Shown here in pieces: positions 26,019 to 33,760 of a DNA stretch of 64,000 bases. The position numbers were made by a program, and so were the translations under genes. Under the pieces are notes generated by a model. That model worked only from the letters and a program-made list of their open reading frames with translations, was not told the origin of the DNA and ran no database searches. This stretch comes from Aquificaceae bacterium (lineage in GTDB: Bacteria; Aquificota; Aquificia; Aquificales; Aquificaceae), in assembly GCA_027079305.1 (NCBI GenBank), contig JALWVU010000055.1:186001-250000 (forward strand), read 5' to 3'. Positions within the stretch are counted from its first letter, which is position 1; each line of letters begins with the position of its first letter.

Positions 26019-26325
26019 AAAAACTCTTGGGGAGGGAGGGGGAGGGAGTTTCTCACTCCCAACCTCTTTCTCACCTATAGCTGTGATTAAATATACCACC
26101 AAGGAACTGCACTGTCAAGTAGTTTTGAGCCTGTTGGAAAAAACCTCATTTTATTGAAGGACAATGAGCTGGAAAGAGTTATAAGCTTCAAAAGCTTAGG
26201 CCACAAAAGGTTGTGTATGACAAACCTATCTAAGGATTAAGGATTCGCAACGCGCATTTCGGTCCAGTTCATTTCCTCATTAAAACCGTTGCATATACGC
26301 TCGCTCCACTTGAGAATGATAGATA
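26019..26325. other. Non-coding stretch with several hairpins
   Basis: About 307 bases hold no convincing reading frame. I see four small stems: GGGAGT/ACTCCC (26044-26060), CTCATT/AATGAG (26145-26168), TAAGCTT/AAGCTTA with a three-base loop (26182-26198) and CACAA/TTGTG with a four-base loop (26202-26215). The sequence is more AT-rich than its neighbours. It could be a small non-autonomous mobile element, the end of a lost IS, or an RNA gene. Confidence 0.4.
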
Positions 26326-27438
26326 TTAGACAAAGCTTTCCTTAATTAATCTTAGGAAGATATCTCTCAGTCTTCCGAGAACACCCTCCCCGCCTAAGCT
26401 CTCTCTCAGCTCCAGGAAGGCCTTCTTCTGTTTCTCTCTTATATCCGCACTCCTCAGGAGCTTTTCCGCTTCCTCGACCAGCCTCTCGGGGCTTTCGTTT
26501 ATTAGCTCGGGAACCGCGCACCTTTGCAGGACTATGTTGGGGAGGCTGATAAAAGGGACTTTCACGAGAAACTTTCCCAGAAGGTAAGTTAAGGAGTTTA
26601 CCCTGTAGAAGACCACATGAGGATTTCCCGCAAGGGATGCCTCGAGGGAGGAGGTTCCGGAGGCTATGAGGGAGATTTCCGAATAGAACATGGAGCTGTA
26701 AGCAGGAGAGGGGATGTCCCTTTCGGTTATAACTTTCACGGGAAGGAACGAAAAACTTTCCTTCAAAAACCTTTCGAACTCAGGGAAGGTAGGAAGGACG
26801 AACTCAAAGTCTTCCAGTTTTTTCACAACCTCTTTGAGCAAGGGGACGTGTCTCTTGATCTCGCTCCATCTGCTTCCGGGCATTAGGTTTATGAACTTGC
26901 TCTTGATACCGAGCCTTTTCCTGAACTCCGCCTCTCCCAAACCAGGCCTTACCATATCCACGAGAGGATGGCCTACGTAGTGAACCTTTAGGTTTCTAAA
27001 CTTCCTGTATATTTCTACCTCAAAGGGGAGTATCACGATCAGGTGATCACAGAATTCGGCGATGGTCTTGGCCCTTCCCGGCTTCCAGGCCCAGACTTGG
27101 GGAGATATAAAGTAAATGATCCTTTTAACACCTGCCTCCCTTGCCTTTTTTATGAGCCTGAGATTGAAACCCGGTGCATCGCAGGCGACCAGAACATCGC
27201 ACCTTTTCAGCTCCTCAACAGACCTTCTGAAGATTTCTCTTATCTTTGCAAGACGCGGGACAACCTCCGCAAGGCCCACTACCGATAGATCTGATATCTT
27301 CCCAACGCTTTTGATGCCGAGATTTTCAAGCCTATCATCCGTGATACCCACAAAATCCGTATTCTCGAAGCCTACCTTCAGGATCTCGTAGAGGTAGTTT
27401 GCAGCGGAGACGTCTCCAAGGGAGAGAAAGACTCTCAT
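26326..27438 (-). CDS. lpxB: Lipid-A-disaccharide synthase
   Basis: LpxB joins UDP-2,3-diacylglucosamine and lipid X at the inner membrane during lipid A synthesis. The 370-residue GT-B protein starts MRVFLSLGDVSAANYL, where the family has S-x-GExSGD-like sequence, then has DAPGFNLRL, ISPQVWAWKPGRAKTI, YVGHPLVDMV, LMPGSRWSEIKRH and SGTSSLEASLAG, all typical. A longer in-frame start would overlap the divergent arsenate-reductase-like gene, so 27438 is chosen; AT-rich sequence just upstream lacks a Shine-Dalgarno. Confidence 0.95.
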   Translation of the reverse strand: MRVFLSLGDVSAANYLYEILKVGFENTDFVGITDDRLENLGIKSVGKISDLSVVGLAEVVPRLAKIREIFRRSVEELKRCDVLVACDAPGFNLRLIKKAREAGVKRIIYFISPQVWAWKPGRAKTIAEFCDHLIVILPFEVEIYRKFRNLKVHYVGHPLVDMVRPGLGEAEFRKRLGIKSKFINLMPGSRWSEIKRHVPLLKEVVKKLEDFEFVLPTFPEFERFLKESFSFLPVKVITERDIPSPAYSSMFYSEISLIASGTSSLEASLAGNPHVVFYRVNSLTYLLGKFLVKVPFISLPNIVLQRCAVPELINESPERLVEEAEKLLRSADIREKQKKAFLELRESLGGEGVLGRLRDIFLRLIKESFV

Positions 27439-27454
27439 GGTAATATTTAAAGAC

Positions 27455-27856
27455 ATGAGGATAGCCTTCGTCAGCAGGGGAAACGCGGTAAGAAGCATAA
27501 TGGCGGAGGCGATCGCCAGGAAACTTTTCGCCGATGCCGGCCTCAGAGCGGAGGTCTTCTCCGCCGGGACTGAACCTGAAGAAGAGGTAGACCCTTTAAC
27601 CATAGAGGTTCTGAAGGAAAAGGGGTATCCTACCGAAGGTCTTTTCCCTAAACCCCTCGAGAAGATACCTTACAAAAAGCTCGACATTCTCGTTACCCTC
27701 TGCAACGAGGCGAGGGAGAGATGCGAGTTCGTTATCTCCCACAAAAGGAGGGAGAACTGGAGCGTGGAGGAGCCTCCGAAGAGGGCTGAGGCCTTCAGGA
27801 AGACCTTAACCACCCTCGAGGAACTTATCATGGACTTGCTCAAGCTCCGATCTTAA
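27455..27856 (+). CDS. ArsC/low-molecular-weight phosphatase-like protein lacking the catalytic Cys
   Basis: The 133-residue protein has the fold pattern of thioredoxin-coupled arsenate reductase: an N-terminal loop FVSRGNAVRS, SAGTEPEEEVDPL, and TLCNEARERC, where Cys83 and Cys90 match the two resolving cysteines of S. aureus-type ArsC. The nucleophilic Cys of the family (C-x5-R) is Ser7 here, while Arg13 and Ser14 are kept, and the general-acid Asp of the DP motif seems to be Glu (NWSVEEP). It is probably not a normal arsenate reductase or phosphatase. It is divergent from lpxB and its end overlaps waaA by 51 bases. Confidence 0.85.
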   Translation: MRIAFVSRGNAVRSIMAEAIARKLFADAGLRAEVFSAGTEPEEEVDPLTIEVLKEKGYPTEGLFPKPLEKIPYKKLDILVTLCNEARERCEFVISHKRRENWSVEEPPKRAEAFRKTLTTLEELIMDLLKLRS

Positions 27857-28915
27857 ACCGCTCAGGTAGCACTTCTTTACCTTATTCGAATACTCTATCA
27901 GGCTCTCTTTAGGTTGGAAGCCTTCAGAAAGGATCTTTCTTACAGCGCTGACCATATCCATATAGTCTCTTACCTTGAAGCCGTAGCCTTTCTTTAAAAG
28001 GATCTCCTCCAGGTCTCTAACCTTCCACGTGTTCGGCCCAAAGAGAACGGGCTTTCCAAAAACAGCAGGCTCCAGGAGATTGTGACCTCCCACCTTTGCC
28101 ATAGTTCCTCCCACAAAGGCTACATCCGCAACCGAATAGAAACTTTTAAGCTCACCCAAGGTATCTACCACGAGGACCTCCCAGTCATGGTTCTTCTCCG
28201 ACATTTTGGATACCTTAAATCCCATTCCTCTGGCCAGACGGACCACCTCTTCCGCTCTACTGATATGCCGTGGGGCTATCACGAACCTGATGGGAAAATC
28301 CTCTTTCAGCTCCGTAAAGGCCCTCAGGATCACCTCTTCTTCACCCTCTCTCGTGCTCCCCGCTACAAAGATTCTGCACCCCTCAGGAACATCTGGAGGT
28401 TTAACCTCACCGATCTCCTGAACCACCTTAAGATTCCCGCAGGCTATAACCTTCTTAGCTCCCTCCTCCAAGAATATCTCGCGGTCCTTCTGCGTCCGGG
28501 CTATCACAAGATCAAATTCCTTTATCAGGAGCCTCTCCATAAGACCTCCGGTAGAGTAGGCGTTCAAAAGGATTTTTTTAGTTCTCGTGAACTTTATCAG
28601 AGAAGGCCACATCTCCCTTTCCATCACGAGGAGAGCTTTAGGTTTTATAAGACTCTCGAACCTTCTAACCAGAAAGGGAAAGTCGAGCGGGAGGGGGAAA
28701 AGAAGATCGTAGAAGTTTGCCTTTTTTTCCAGATACTCTCTGGCTCTCGGAGAGAAGTAGGTTAAAACTATGCTGTAGAACTTCTTAAGTTCCTTTATTA
28801 TGGGGAGGGCGGTGTTGAACTCTCCTACGCTCGCACAGTGGAACCACAGGACGTTTTCAAGATCACGGATATCAGGTTTTTTTATCAGGAGTCTTTTCCT
28901 GAGACAAAGATCCAT
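27806..28915 (-). CDS. waaA: 3-deoxy-D-manno-octulosonic acid transferase
   Basis: WaaA (KdtA) transfers Kdo from CMP-Kdo to lipid IVA. The 369-residue GT-B protein has WFHCASVGEF with the conserved Gly-Glu, LLVMEREMWPSLI, an FVAGSTREGEEEVIL donor-site block, IAPRHISRAEEV, and VGGTMAKVGGHNLLEPAVFGKPVLFGP near the C-terminus. The usual N-terminal membrane anchor is short or absent: the protein starts with a basic MDLCLRKRLLIKK segment. It accompanies lpxB nearby and kdsB later in the window. Confidence 0.94.
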   Translation of the reverse strand: MDLCLRKRLLIKKPDIRDLENVLWFHCASVGEFNTALPIIKELKKFYSIVLTYFSPRAREYLEKKANFYDLLFPLPLDFPFLVRRFESLIKPKALLVMEREMWPSLIKFTRTKKILLNAYSTGGLMERLLIKEFDLVIARTQKDREIFLEEGAKKVIACGNLKVVQEIGEVKPPDVPEGCRIFVAGSTREGEEEVILRAFTELKEDFPIRFVIAPRHISRAEEVVRLARGMGFKVSKMSEKNHDWEVLVVDTLGELKSFYSVADVAFVGGTMAKVGGHNLLEPAVFGKPVLFGPNTWKVRDLEEILLKKGYGFKVRDYMDMVSAVRKILSEGFQPKESLIEYSNKVKKCYLSGLRSELEQVHDKFLEGG

Positions 28916-28935
28916 CGGTGGCTTAGAATTATAGT

Positions 28936-29457
28936 ATGAAAGTCCTGCTCCTCCTTTACTCGGACCTTCTCAAAGAGGGGAAGGAAAAGCTTTATTCCCG
29001 CCTTGAGAAAAACTTAAAGCTTATAAATAAGGTTATAGGTATAGATAACATATACGCCTCCGTGAGCGTTCACTTCAAAGATCTCTTCGAAAGGTTTCCA
29101 GAGGTATGTTTCATAAACAACGTCAGGGACAGTTCCGTCTTCGGGGCCTACAAAGGTCTAAGGAAGCTGAGGGGAAACGACGTTCTCATAATAGACGGGG
29201 GCATTAAACTCGAGAAGGAGCACCTCCTCCAGTTCCTGAGCAGGGTCCACGTTACGGTAGGTATGATAAGGGAGAAGTGGTCCGGGATAGCCTTCGTGAA
29301 GATGAGGGATGTGGACTACATGATAAGGAGCCTCGAGAGGAACTTTGAAAAGAGTATGCTCGATGCGTTCAGAACTCTGAAGGAGACCTACAGCATAGCG
29401 GCGGATTTCGTTGAGCTTACCGGAAGCCTGGAGACACCCCTCCTCAAGCTTAAGTGA
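28936..29457 (+). CDS. Hypothetical protein, possible nucleotidyltransferase-like fold
   Basis: The 173-residue protein starts MKVLLLLYSDLLKEGKEK and contains NDVLIIDGGIKLEKEHLLQFL, reminiscent of the D-x-D-like central strand of GT-A or nucleotidyltransferase folds, and it begins much like TIGR04282-type glycosyltransferase-like proteins. Metal-binding acids are not complete, so the activity is uncertain. The gene lies next to waaA, divergently, with a TATAGT immediately before the ATG. The IS605-type element inserted just downstream separates it from the gene at 31076. Confidence 0.6.
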   Translation: MKVLLLLYSDLLKEGKEKLYSRLEKNLKLINKVIGIDNIYASVSVHFKDLFERFPEVCFINNVRDSSVFGAYKGLRKLRGNDVLIIDGGIKLEKEHLLQFLSRVHVTVGMIREKWSGIAFVKMRDVDYMIRSLERNFEKSMLDAFRTLKETYSIAADFVELTGSLETPLLKLK

Positions 29458-29567
29458 GACTATCTTTTAAATCAGGAGGTCAACAACAGTTGAGGATTAA
29501 CGCACAACTGTGCACAAAAGTAAAAGGCAGTCCGCAAAAGCAGAAAACCGTAAATTACAGCAACGCG

Positions 29568-29573
29568 TATAAT
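29568..29573 (+). promoter_or_regulatory. TATAAT -10 box before tnpB
   Basis: TATAAT ends nine bases before the ATG at 29583, followed by AAAAGCAAA with no Shine-Dalgarno sequence. The tnpB message therefore fits the leaderless pattern of the host genes. Confidence 0.5.
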
Positions 29574-29582
29574 AAAAGCAAA

Positions 29583-31064
29583 ATGCTCAAGATCATGACC
29601 ACGATCCAGGCAATACTTAAGGTCAAGGGAGAGGAGAAAAAAATCTTGGACGACCTCATGAGAAGGTGGTCTTCCTGTATGAGGTTCGCATATAAAAGGC
29701 TTCTCGAAGGAAAGACAAGAAAGGAGCTGAAAAAGGAGCTTCAAAAGATCTTTGGTCTCAACTCCCGTTATGTGGATGATGCAATCTTAGAGGCACAGGG
29801 AATAATAGCCTCTGCAGAAGAACTGGGCTTCAAACCTGAGAAGGTTGTGTTCGGTGGAAGAGTCCTCTTTGAAAAGCTCTCCGGAAAACACTTGTCAGAA
29901 AAGGAAAGGACAAAGCTAAAGAGAGAATGGAAAGAGAAGAGACAGGGAAACCTGTATTCGAGAGGAGACAAGTCCAAGGACGGAAATCTCAACCTCAGGG
30001 TTGTTGAGAAGGAGGACAAACTGTATCTCAGGATAAACACGGGAACGAGGAGCTGGGTATTCGTTGAGATGGTAACCTCTCACAAGAAGCTTTGGCTCTT
30101 CAGGAGCCTGCTTGCCCAAGAAGTTCCGTATTCGGTAAGAGTTCAAAAGAGAAACGGAAAATATTACGCCCACATCACCTTTGAAGAACCTTTGCATGAG
30201 ATAGAGATAGGTTTTGAAGAAGGAGCGATAGGGATAGACCTCAATGCCTTTCCCTCACACGTAGCATGGGCGGAAGTTAGCAAAGATGGGAACCTGATAA
30301 GCTACGGGGAGATACCCACACCTCATCTGTGGGATGGTAGGAAGACGAAGAGAGATTACTGGGCATGGCAATACGCTCACCAAATAGTCAGAATTGCCTT
30401 AGAGAAGAGGAAGGGAATAGTCCTTGAATACCTCAAGATTAAAAACAAAGGCTTTAGAGGAGACTACACGGGAAGAAAATCAAGGAGGGTAAAGCACAAC
30501 TTCTCATACAGGAAGCTCAAGGAGAGGATAGTTCAACTTGCAAGAAGGTACGGGATAGCGGTTAAAGAAGTAAATCCTGCATACACAAGCGTGATAGGGA
30601 TACTGAAGTATACACCGCAGTTATCACTCACCAAAGACGTAGCTTCAGCGTGGGTGATAGCGAGGAGAGGGTTGGGGCTATCTGAGAAAGTGCCCAGAAA
30701 TTACAGGTTGTTGATAGAAAGCCCTCGGTGTGAGCCAGGGACGGAGGTAGGGTCAACCGGTGGAAGGAACCTCTCCTCTGCGGGGAACCTGAAAAGGTCT
30801 CCGTACAATCTCTGGCGAGTGCTGAGGGTAGCGGCGCTAACTGCGCTCTCCCCTGACCCACTTAGAGTTCCCAGGTGCGGGTCTTCCCTAAAGCGCTTAC
30901 TTGTTTCAGGGGACGTGGGGAGAACCCTAAAAAGGCGTGAGACCCTGCTACCTGGGACAGGGTCTATGGGTGTCCAAATGCCGCCTGCCGGGTATCTGGG
31001 CACCCTGAATAGGCGGGGTATAAATAGCCCGGCACCGGACTGCACAAATGTGCGGTTCGGTTAA
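29583..31064 (+). CDS. tnpB: TnpB-type RNA-guided nuclease without zinc finger
   Basis: The 493-residue protein has a TnpB-like N-terminal recognition and wedge region, then a RuvC-like nuclease with Asp219 (GIDLNAFPSH), Glu282 (VLEYLKIKN) and Asp352 (LTKDVASAWVIARRGLG). The usual C4 zinc finger between the second and third RuvC motifs is absent; the chain goes directly from NPAYTSVIG to KYTPQLSLTKDV. After about residue 366 the frame continues for about 127 residues of R/S/P/G-rich sequence that coincides with the structured right end, so this tail may be RNA-encoding rather than functional protein. TnpB proteins cut DNA next to a short target motif using a right-end RNA. Confidence 0.88.
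   Translation: MLKIMTTIQAILKVKGEEKKILDDLMRRWSSCMRFAYKRLLEGKTRKELKKELQKIFGLNSRYVDDAILEAQGIIASAEELGFKPEKVVFGGRVLFEKLSGKHLSEKERTKLKREWKEKRQGNLYSRGDKSKDGNLNLRVVEKEDKLYLRINTGTRSWVFVEMVTSHKKLWLFRSLLAQEVPYSVRVQKRNGKYYAHITFEEPLHEIEIGFEEGAIGIDLNAFPSHVAWAEVSKDGNLISYGEIPTPHLWDGRKTKRDYWAWQYAHQIVRIALEKRKGIVLEYLKIKNKGFRGDYTGRKSRRVKHNFSYRKLKERIVQLARRYGIAVKEVNPAYTSVIGILKYTPQLSLTKDVASAWVIARRGLGLSEKVPRNYRLLIESPRCEPGTEVGSTGGRNLSSAGNLKRSPYNLWRVLRVAALTALSPDPLRVPRCGSSLKRLLVSGDVGRTLKRRETLLPGTGSMGVQMPPAGYLGTLNRRGINSPAPDCTNVRFG
30840..31055 (+). ncRNA. Candidate right-end (omega) RNA of the TnpB element
   Basis: The right end contains several perfect stems: CCCCTGA/TCAGGGG (30850-30856 with 30906-30912), GACCCTG/CAGGGTC (30941-30947 with 30958-30964), GCCGGG/CCCGGC (30987-30992 with 31028-31033) and the terminal GCACA/TGTGC hairpin. 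TnpB guide RNAs begin inside or after tnpB and end at the right border with the guide in flanking DNA, so the guide would start near 31060 and read into the gene at 31076. This is an inference from structure and position. Confidence 0.55.
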
Positions 31065-31075
31065 CCAGGTGCGGT

Positions 31076-31501
31076 ATGGTGGATCCCGATATCCTCCTCA
31101 TCGCCATGGTGGAGCTTATAGAGGGTGTAAAGAACCTGATAGGAGATAAAGGGGCTAATGCGGTCTTGAGAGATGCGGGAAGGCACAGCGGGCCGAGGCT
31201 CCTGGAGAGTCTCATAGGAAAACTGCCGGAGGTTCTCGACAAGGAAGAGGCGGTCAGGAGAACCTGTATGATGCTGGAGGAGCTCGGGTTCGCAAAGAAG
31301 ATTGAGAAGGAGAATGGAACAATACGGGTTCAGGGTGACATATTCAGCGATGCGGTCAGATCCGAAAACATGGAGGATTCCCCGGTGGTTTACTTCCTGA
31401 TAGGCCTTATAGAGGGTTTCGTCCAGTTCATGTCCGAGGACAAGATCGTCCTCATGCCGAAGGAGATCAAGAAAGGAGACATGCTCTTCTCCTACTCCTG
31501 A
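31076..31501 (+). CDS. Hypothetical protein, possibly V4R-like
   Basis: The 141-residue protein begins MVDPDILLIAMVELIEGVKNLIG and includes GANAVLRDAGRHSG and, near the C-terminus, PVVYFLIGLIEGFVQF, which resembles the small-molecule-binding V4R fold in pattern but lacks its cysteine pair. The family is therefore tentative. It starts only 11 bases after the tnpB stop and has no clear promoter of its own, so the IS605-type insertion may have separated it from the gene at 28936 or supplied new transcription. The end overlaps the methyltransferase gene by ten bases. Confidence 0.65.
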   Translation: MVDPDILLIAMVELIEGVKNLIGDKGANAVLRDAGRHSGPRLLESLIGKLPEVLDKEEAVRRTCMMLEELGFAKKIEKENGTIRVQGDIFSDAVRSENMEDSPVVYFLIGLIEGFVQFMSEDKIVLMPKEIKKGDMLFSYS

Positions 31502-32802
31502 ACCCTCAGATAGCTCACGCTCTCTATGTGGTAGGTCTGGGGGAACATGTCGATCAACCTTATCCCCTCCAGAAGGTAGCCGTTCTTGATGAGAACCTTG
31601 AGATCCCTCGCCAGGGTTGAAGGGTTGCAGGATACGTAGACTATCCTCTCGGGTTTGTTTTTAACGAGAAGGTCTATCTCTTTCCCTTCAAGACCGCTTC
31701 TGGGAGGGTCGAGCACCACAAGATCCAGCACCTCTCCTCCCCTGCTTTTAAGGTGTCTGTAGGCGTCAGCCTTTACGAAGACCACGTTGTCCCTTCCGTT
31801 GATCTTGGCGTTGTAATCCGCGTCGTCTATCGCAGATCCAGAGCTGTCCGATCCTTCTATGAAGTTCCCTCTCTCGGAGAGGGGTATTGTAAAGAAGCCG
31901 ACACCGCAGTAGAGCTCGAGGGCCTTCCTGTAGGATACGTCCGAGGCCACCGCCTCTACAAACCTCTCCCACAGGGTATGGTTCACCTGAAAGAAGGAAT
32001 CAGCGCTCACCCTGTAGGTCCAGGGACCTACCTTGAAGAAGAGATACTCTTTTCCTATCCAGTAGCGCCTGTTGAGGATGGTTCTCAGGCGCGAGTAGTC
32101 CCCTATCCCGACCACATCCTCGGGAAGGTAGTCCTCCTTGAGGGAGACAAGAAGGCCTCTGTCTATCTCGGTAGGGGTTACGAACTTGAGAAGGAACTTG
32201 TCCTCGTAAGGGGAGTAGATCACGTGGACCTCCTGGAGCTCCCTTATGTGTCTCGCACACTCTTTGAGGGGCTTTATCAGATCGTTTATCCTCGGGTGTG
32301 CCACGGGACAGTGGTCTACGTCCACCACCTCCCTCTCGTTCCACCTGAAGAAGCCCACCCTGCCGTTCCTGACCTTGAACTGGACCCTGATCCTGTATCC
32401 GAACTCCTGTCCCGAAGGTATGCCGTCCATTAGGTTGGGATCCGTTATCTTGCCTATTCTCGAGAGAGTCTCTCTTAGAATCTCCTCCTTCGACTCGAGC
32501 TGGGCGGTGTATTCGATGTGCTGAAGCTGACAGCCTCCGCACACGCCGTAGTATGGACAGGGAGCCTCCCTCCTTACGTTGGAGGAAAGAACAACGCTTT
32601 TTACAAGGGCCTCCGCGTAGTCCCTTTTTGTATGTATCACCTCCGCGTCCACCAGCTCTCTGGGAGCGGCGTATCTGACGAGGAAGGTTTTGCTCCTGTG
32701 CCTCGCGAGGCCGTATCCGCCGTAAACGAGCTTTTCTATGCTCAACCTGAGGAGTTTATCACTCTCCCGATCCTGACTCTCTAAGTTCTGTGAGCTTCTC
32801 AA
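31492..32802 (-). CDS. RlmD/TrmA-family RNA uracil-C5 methyltransferase
   Basis: The 436-residue protein has an N-terminal TRAM domain (SIEKLVYGGYGLAR), a cysteine cluster CPYYGVCGGCQLQH plus DHCPVAHP for an iron-sulfur cluster, a SAM domain with ELYCGVGFFTIPL, LVVLDPPRSGLEG and VYVSCNPSTLARDL, the last holding the catalytic Cys. It methylates uracil C5 in 23S rRNA (RlmD-like) or tRNA; which one cannot be decided. It overlaps nusA by 44 bases on the same strand, completing a rimP-nusA-methyltransferase operon. Confidence 0.93.
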   Translation of the reverse strand: MRSSQNLESQDRESDKLLRLSIEKLVYGGYGLARHRSKTFLVRYAAPRELVDAEVIHTKRDYAEALVKSVVLSSNVRREAPCPYYGVCGGCQLQHIEYTAQLESKEEILRETLSRIGKITDPNLMDGIPSGQEFGYRIRVQFKVRNGRVGFFRWNEREVVDVDHCPVAHPRINDLIKPLKECARHIRELQEVHVIYSPYEDKFLLKFVTPTEIDRGLLVSLKEDYLPEDVVGIGDYSRLRTILNRRYWIGKEYLFFKVGPWTYRVSADSFFQVNHTLWERFVEAVASDVSYRKALELYCGVGFFTIPLSERGNFIEGSDSSGSAIDDADYNAKINGRDNVVFVKADAYRHLKSRGGEVLDLVVLDPPRSGLEGKEIDLLVKNKPERIVYVSCNPSTLARDLKVLIKNGYLLEGIRLIDMFPQTYHIESVSYLRVQE

Positions 32803-33760
32803 AGTCCTCCTCCGACATCACATCGATGTGCCATCCCGTCAGCTTGTGGGCGAGTTTCACGTTGGATCCCCTCCTGCCTATGGCGAGTGAGAGCTGGTCC
32901 TGGGGAACCGCCACCTCCGCCCTCTCCTCTTCGGGGATAAGCCTCACCGCTGTCGGCTGGGCAGGGGAGAGGGCCCTCCTTATGAACTCCTCATCCTCCT
33001 CGGTCCACCTGACCACGTCTATCTTCTCCCCGTGAAGCTCCTCCGAGATAGGCTGGATCCTCGAACCTCTGAGGCCCACAACTATACCGACGGGATCCAT
33101 CTTCATGTCCTTGGCGTAGACCGCCACCTTCGCCCTCTCGCCCGGTATCCTCGCCACAGCCTTGACCTCTATCTCCTTCTCCGCCACCTCAGGTATCTCC
33201 GTCTCAAGAAGCCTCTTCAGGAAGAGGGGATGCGTTCTCGAAAGTAAGAGCCTCGGCTCTCCGTGGACCTTCTTTACCTCTAAGAGGAGAGCCTTTACTT
33301 TATCCCCTACCCTGTATGTCTCCCCCGGGATCTGCTCCCTCCTCGGGAGGACCGCCTCCACCTTACCGAGGTCCACCAGGATATCGCCGTTATCGAAGAT
33401 CTTCCTCACTATTCCCGTGACTACCTCTCCCTCGAGCTCTTTATACTCCAAAAAGCCCCTCTCTCTTTCCGCTCTTTCGAGCTCGCTCAGGAACTCTTCT
33501 TTGGCCGCGTAAGCTGCTATCCTGTTTACGTCTTCCGTGGATATGTCGAGGGGAAACTTCTCCTTTTTCTTGCCCTTTTTCCTGACCACGTAGACCTTTA
33601 TCCCCTCGTCCGTGAACTCTATGTCGAGGCTGTCTTTTATCCTCTTGTCCTTCTTGATCGCTATCGCTATGGCGTTCTTAAGGGCGTATTCCACAACCCT
33701 TTCGGGAAGGTCCTTTTCCTTGGCCACCTGCTCGATGAGTCTTCTTATGTTCTTTACCAT
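32759..33760 (-). CDS. nusA: Transcription termination/antitermination factor NusA
   Basis: The 333-residue protein has the N-terminal RNA-polymerase-binding domain, an S1 domain (GEVVTGIVRKIFDNGDILVDLGKVEAVLP), and two KH domains ending with the LSLAIGRRGSNVKLAHKLTGWHIDV signature. It lacks the acidic C-terminal repeats of E. coli NusA, as is usual outside gammaproteobacteria. It overlaps rimP by seven bases at its start, the classic rimP-nusA order. Confidence 0.96.
   Translation of the reverse strand: MVKNIRRLIEQVAKEKDLPERVVEYALKNAIAIAIKKDKRIKDSLDIEFTDEGIKVYVVRKKGKKKEKFPLDISTEDVNRIAAYAAKEEFLSELERAERERGFLEYKELEGEVVTGIVRKIFDNGDILVDLGKVEAVLPRREQIPGETYRVGDKVKALLLEVKKVHGEPRLLLSRTHPLFLKRLLETEIPEVAEKEIEVKAVARIPGERAKVAVYAKDMKMDPVGIVVGLRGSRIQPISEELHGEKIDVVRWTEEDEEFIRRALSPAQPTAVRLIPEEERAEVAVPQDQLSLAIGRRGSNVKLAHKLTGWHIDVMSEEDFEKLTELRESGSGE

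Larger units (their letters stand above)
29500..31060 (+). mobile_element. IS605-family element with tnpB only
   Basis: The element is bounded by two matching subterminal palindromes, GCACA-AC-TGTGC at 29502-29513 and GCACA-AA-TGTGC at 31042-31053, as expected for the end hairpins recognised by IS200/IS605 transposases. It carries tnpB but no Y1 transposase (tnpA), so it would depend on a TnpA in trans. No target duplication is visible, which fits the family. Exact ends are uncertain by some tens of bases. Confidence 0.75.

Noticed and set aside
27439-27603. An N-terminal extension of LpxB
   Set aside because: It reads antisense through the arsenate-reductase-like gene and lies before the conserved start MRVFLSLGD.
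29454-29582. An N-terminal extension of TnpB
   Set aside because: It would include the left-end palindrome of the element and overlap the upstream gene; the TATAAT at 29568-29573 supports the start at 29583.
30628-31045. Antisense open frames opposite the TnpB C-terminus
   Set aside because: They overlap the structured right end of the element, and their apparent Pro/Ser-rich peptides reflect its GC-rich stems.
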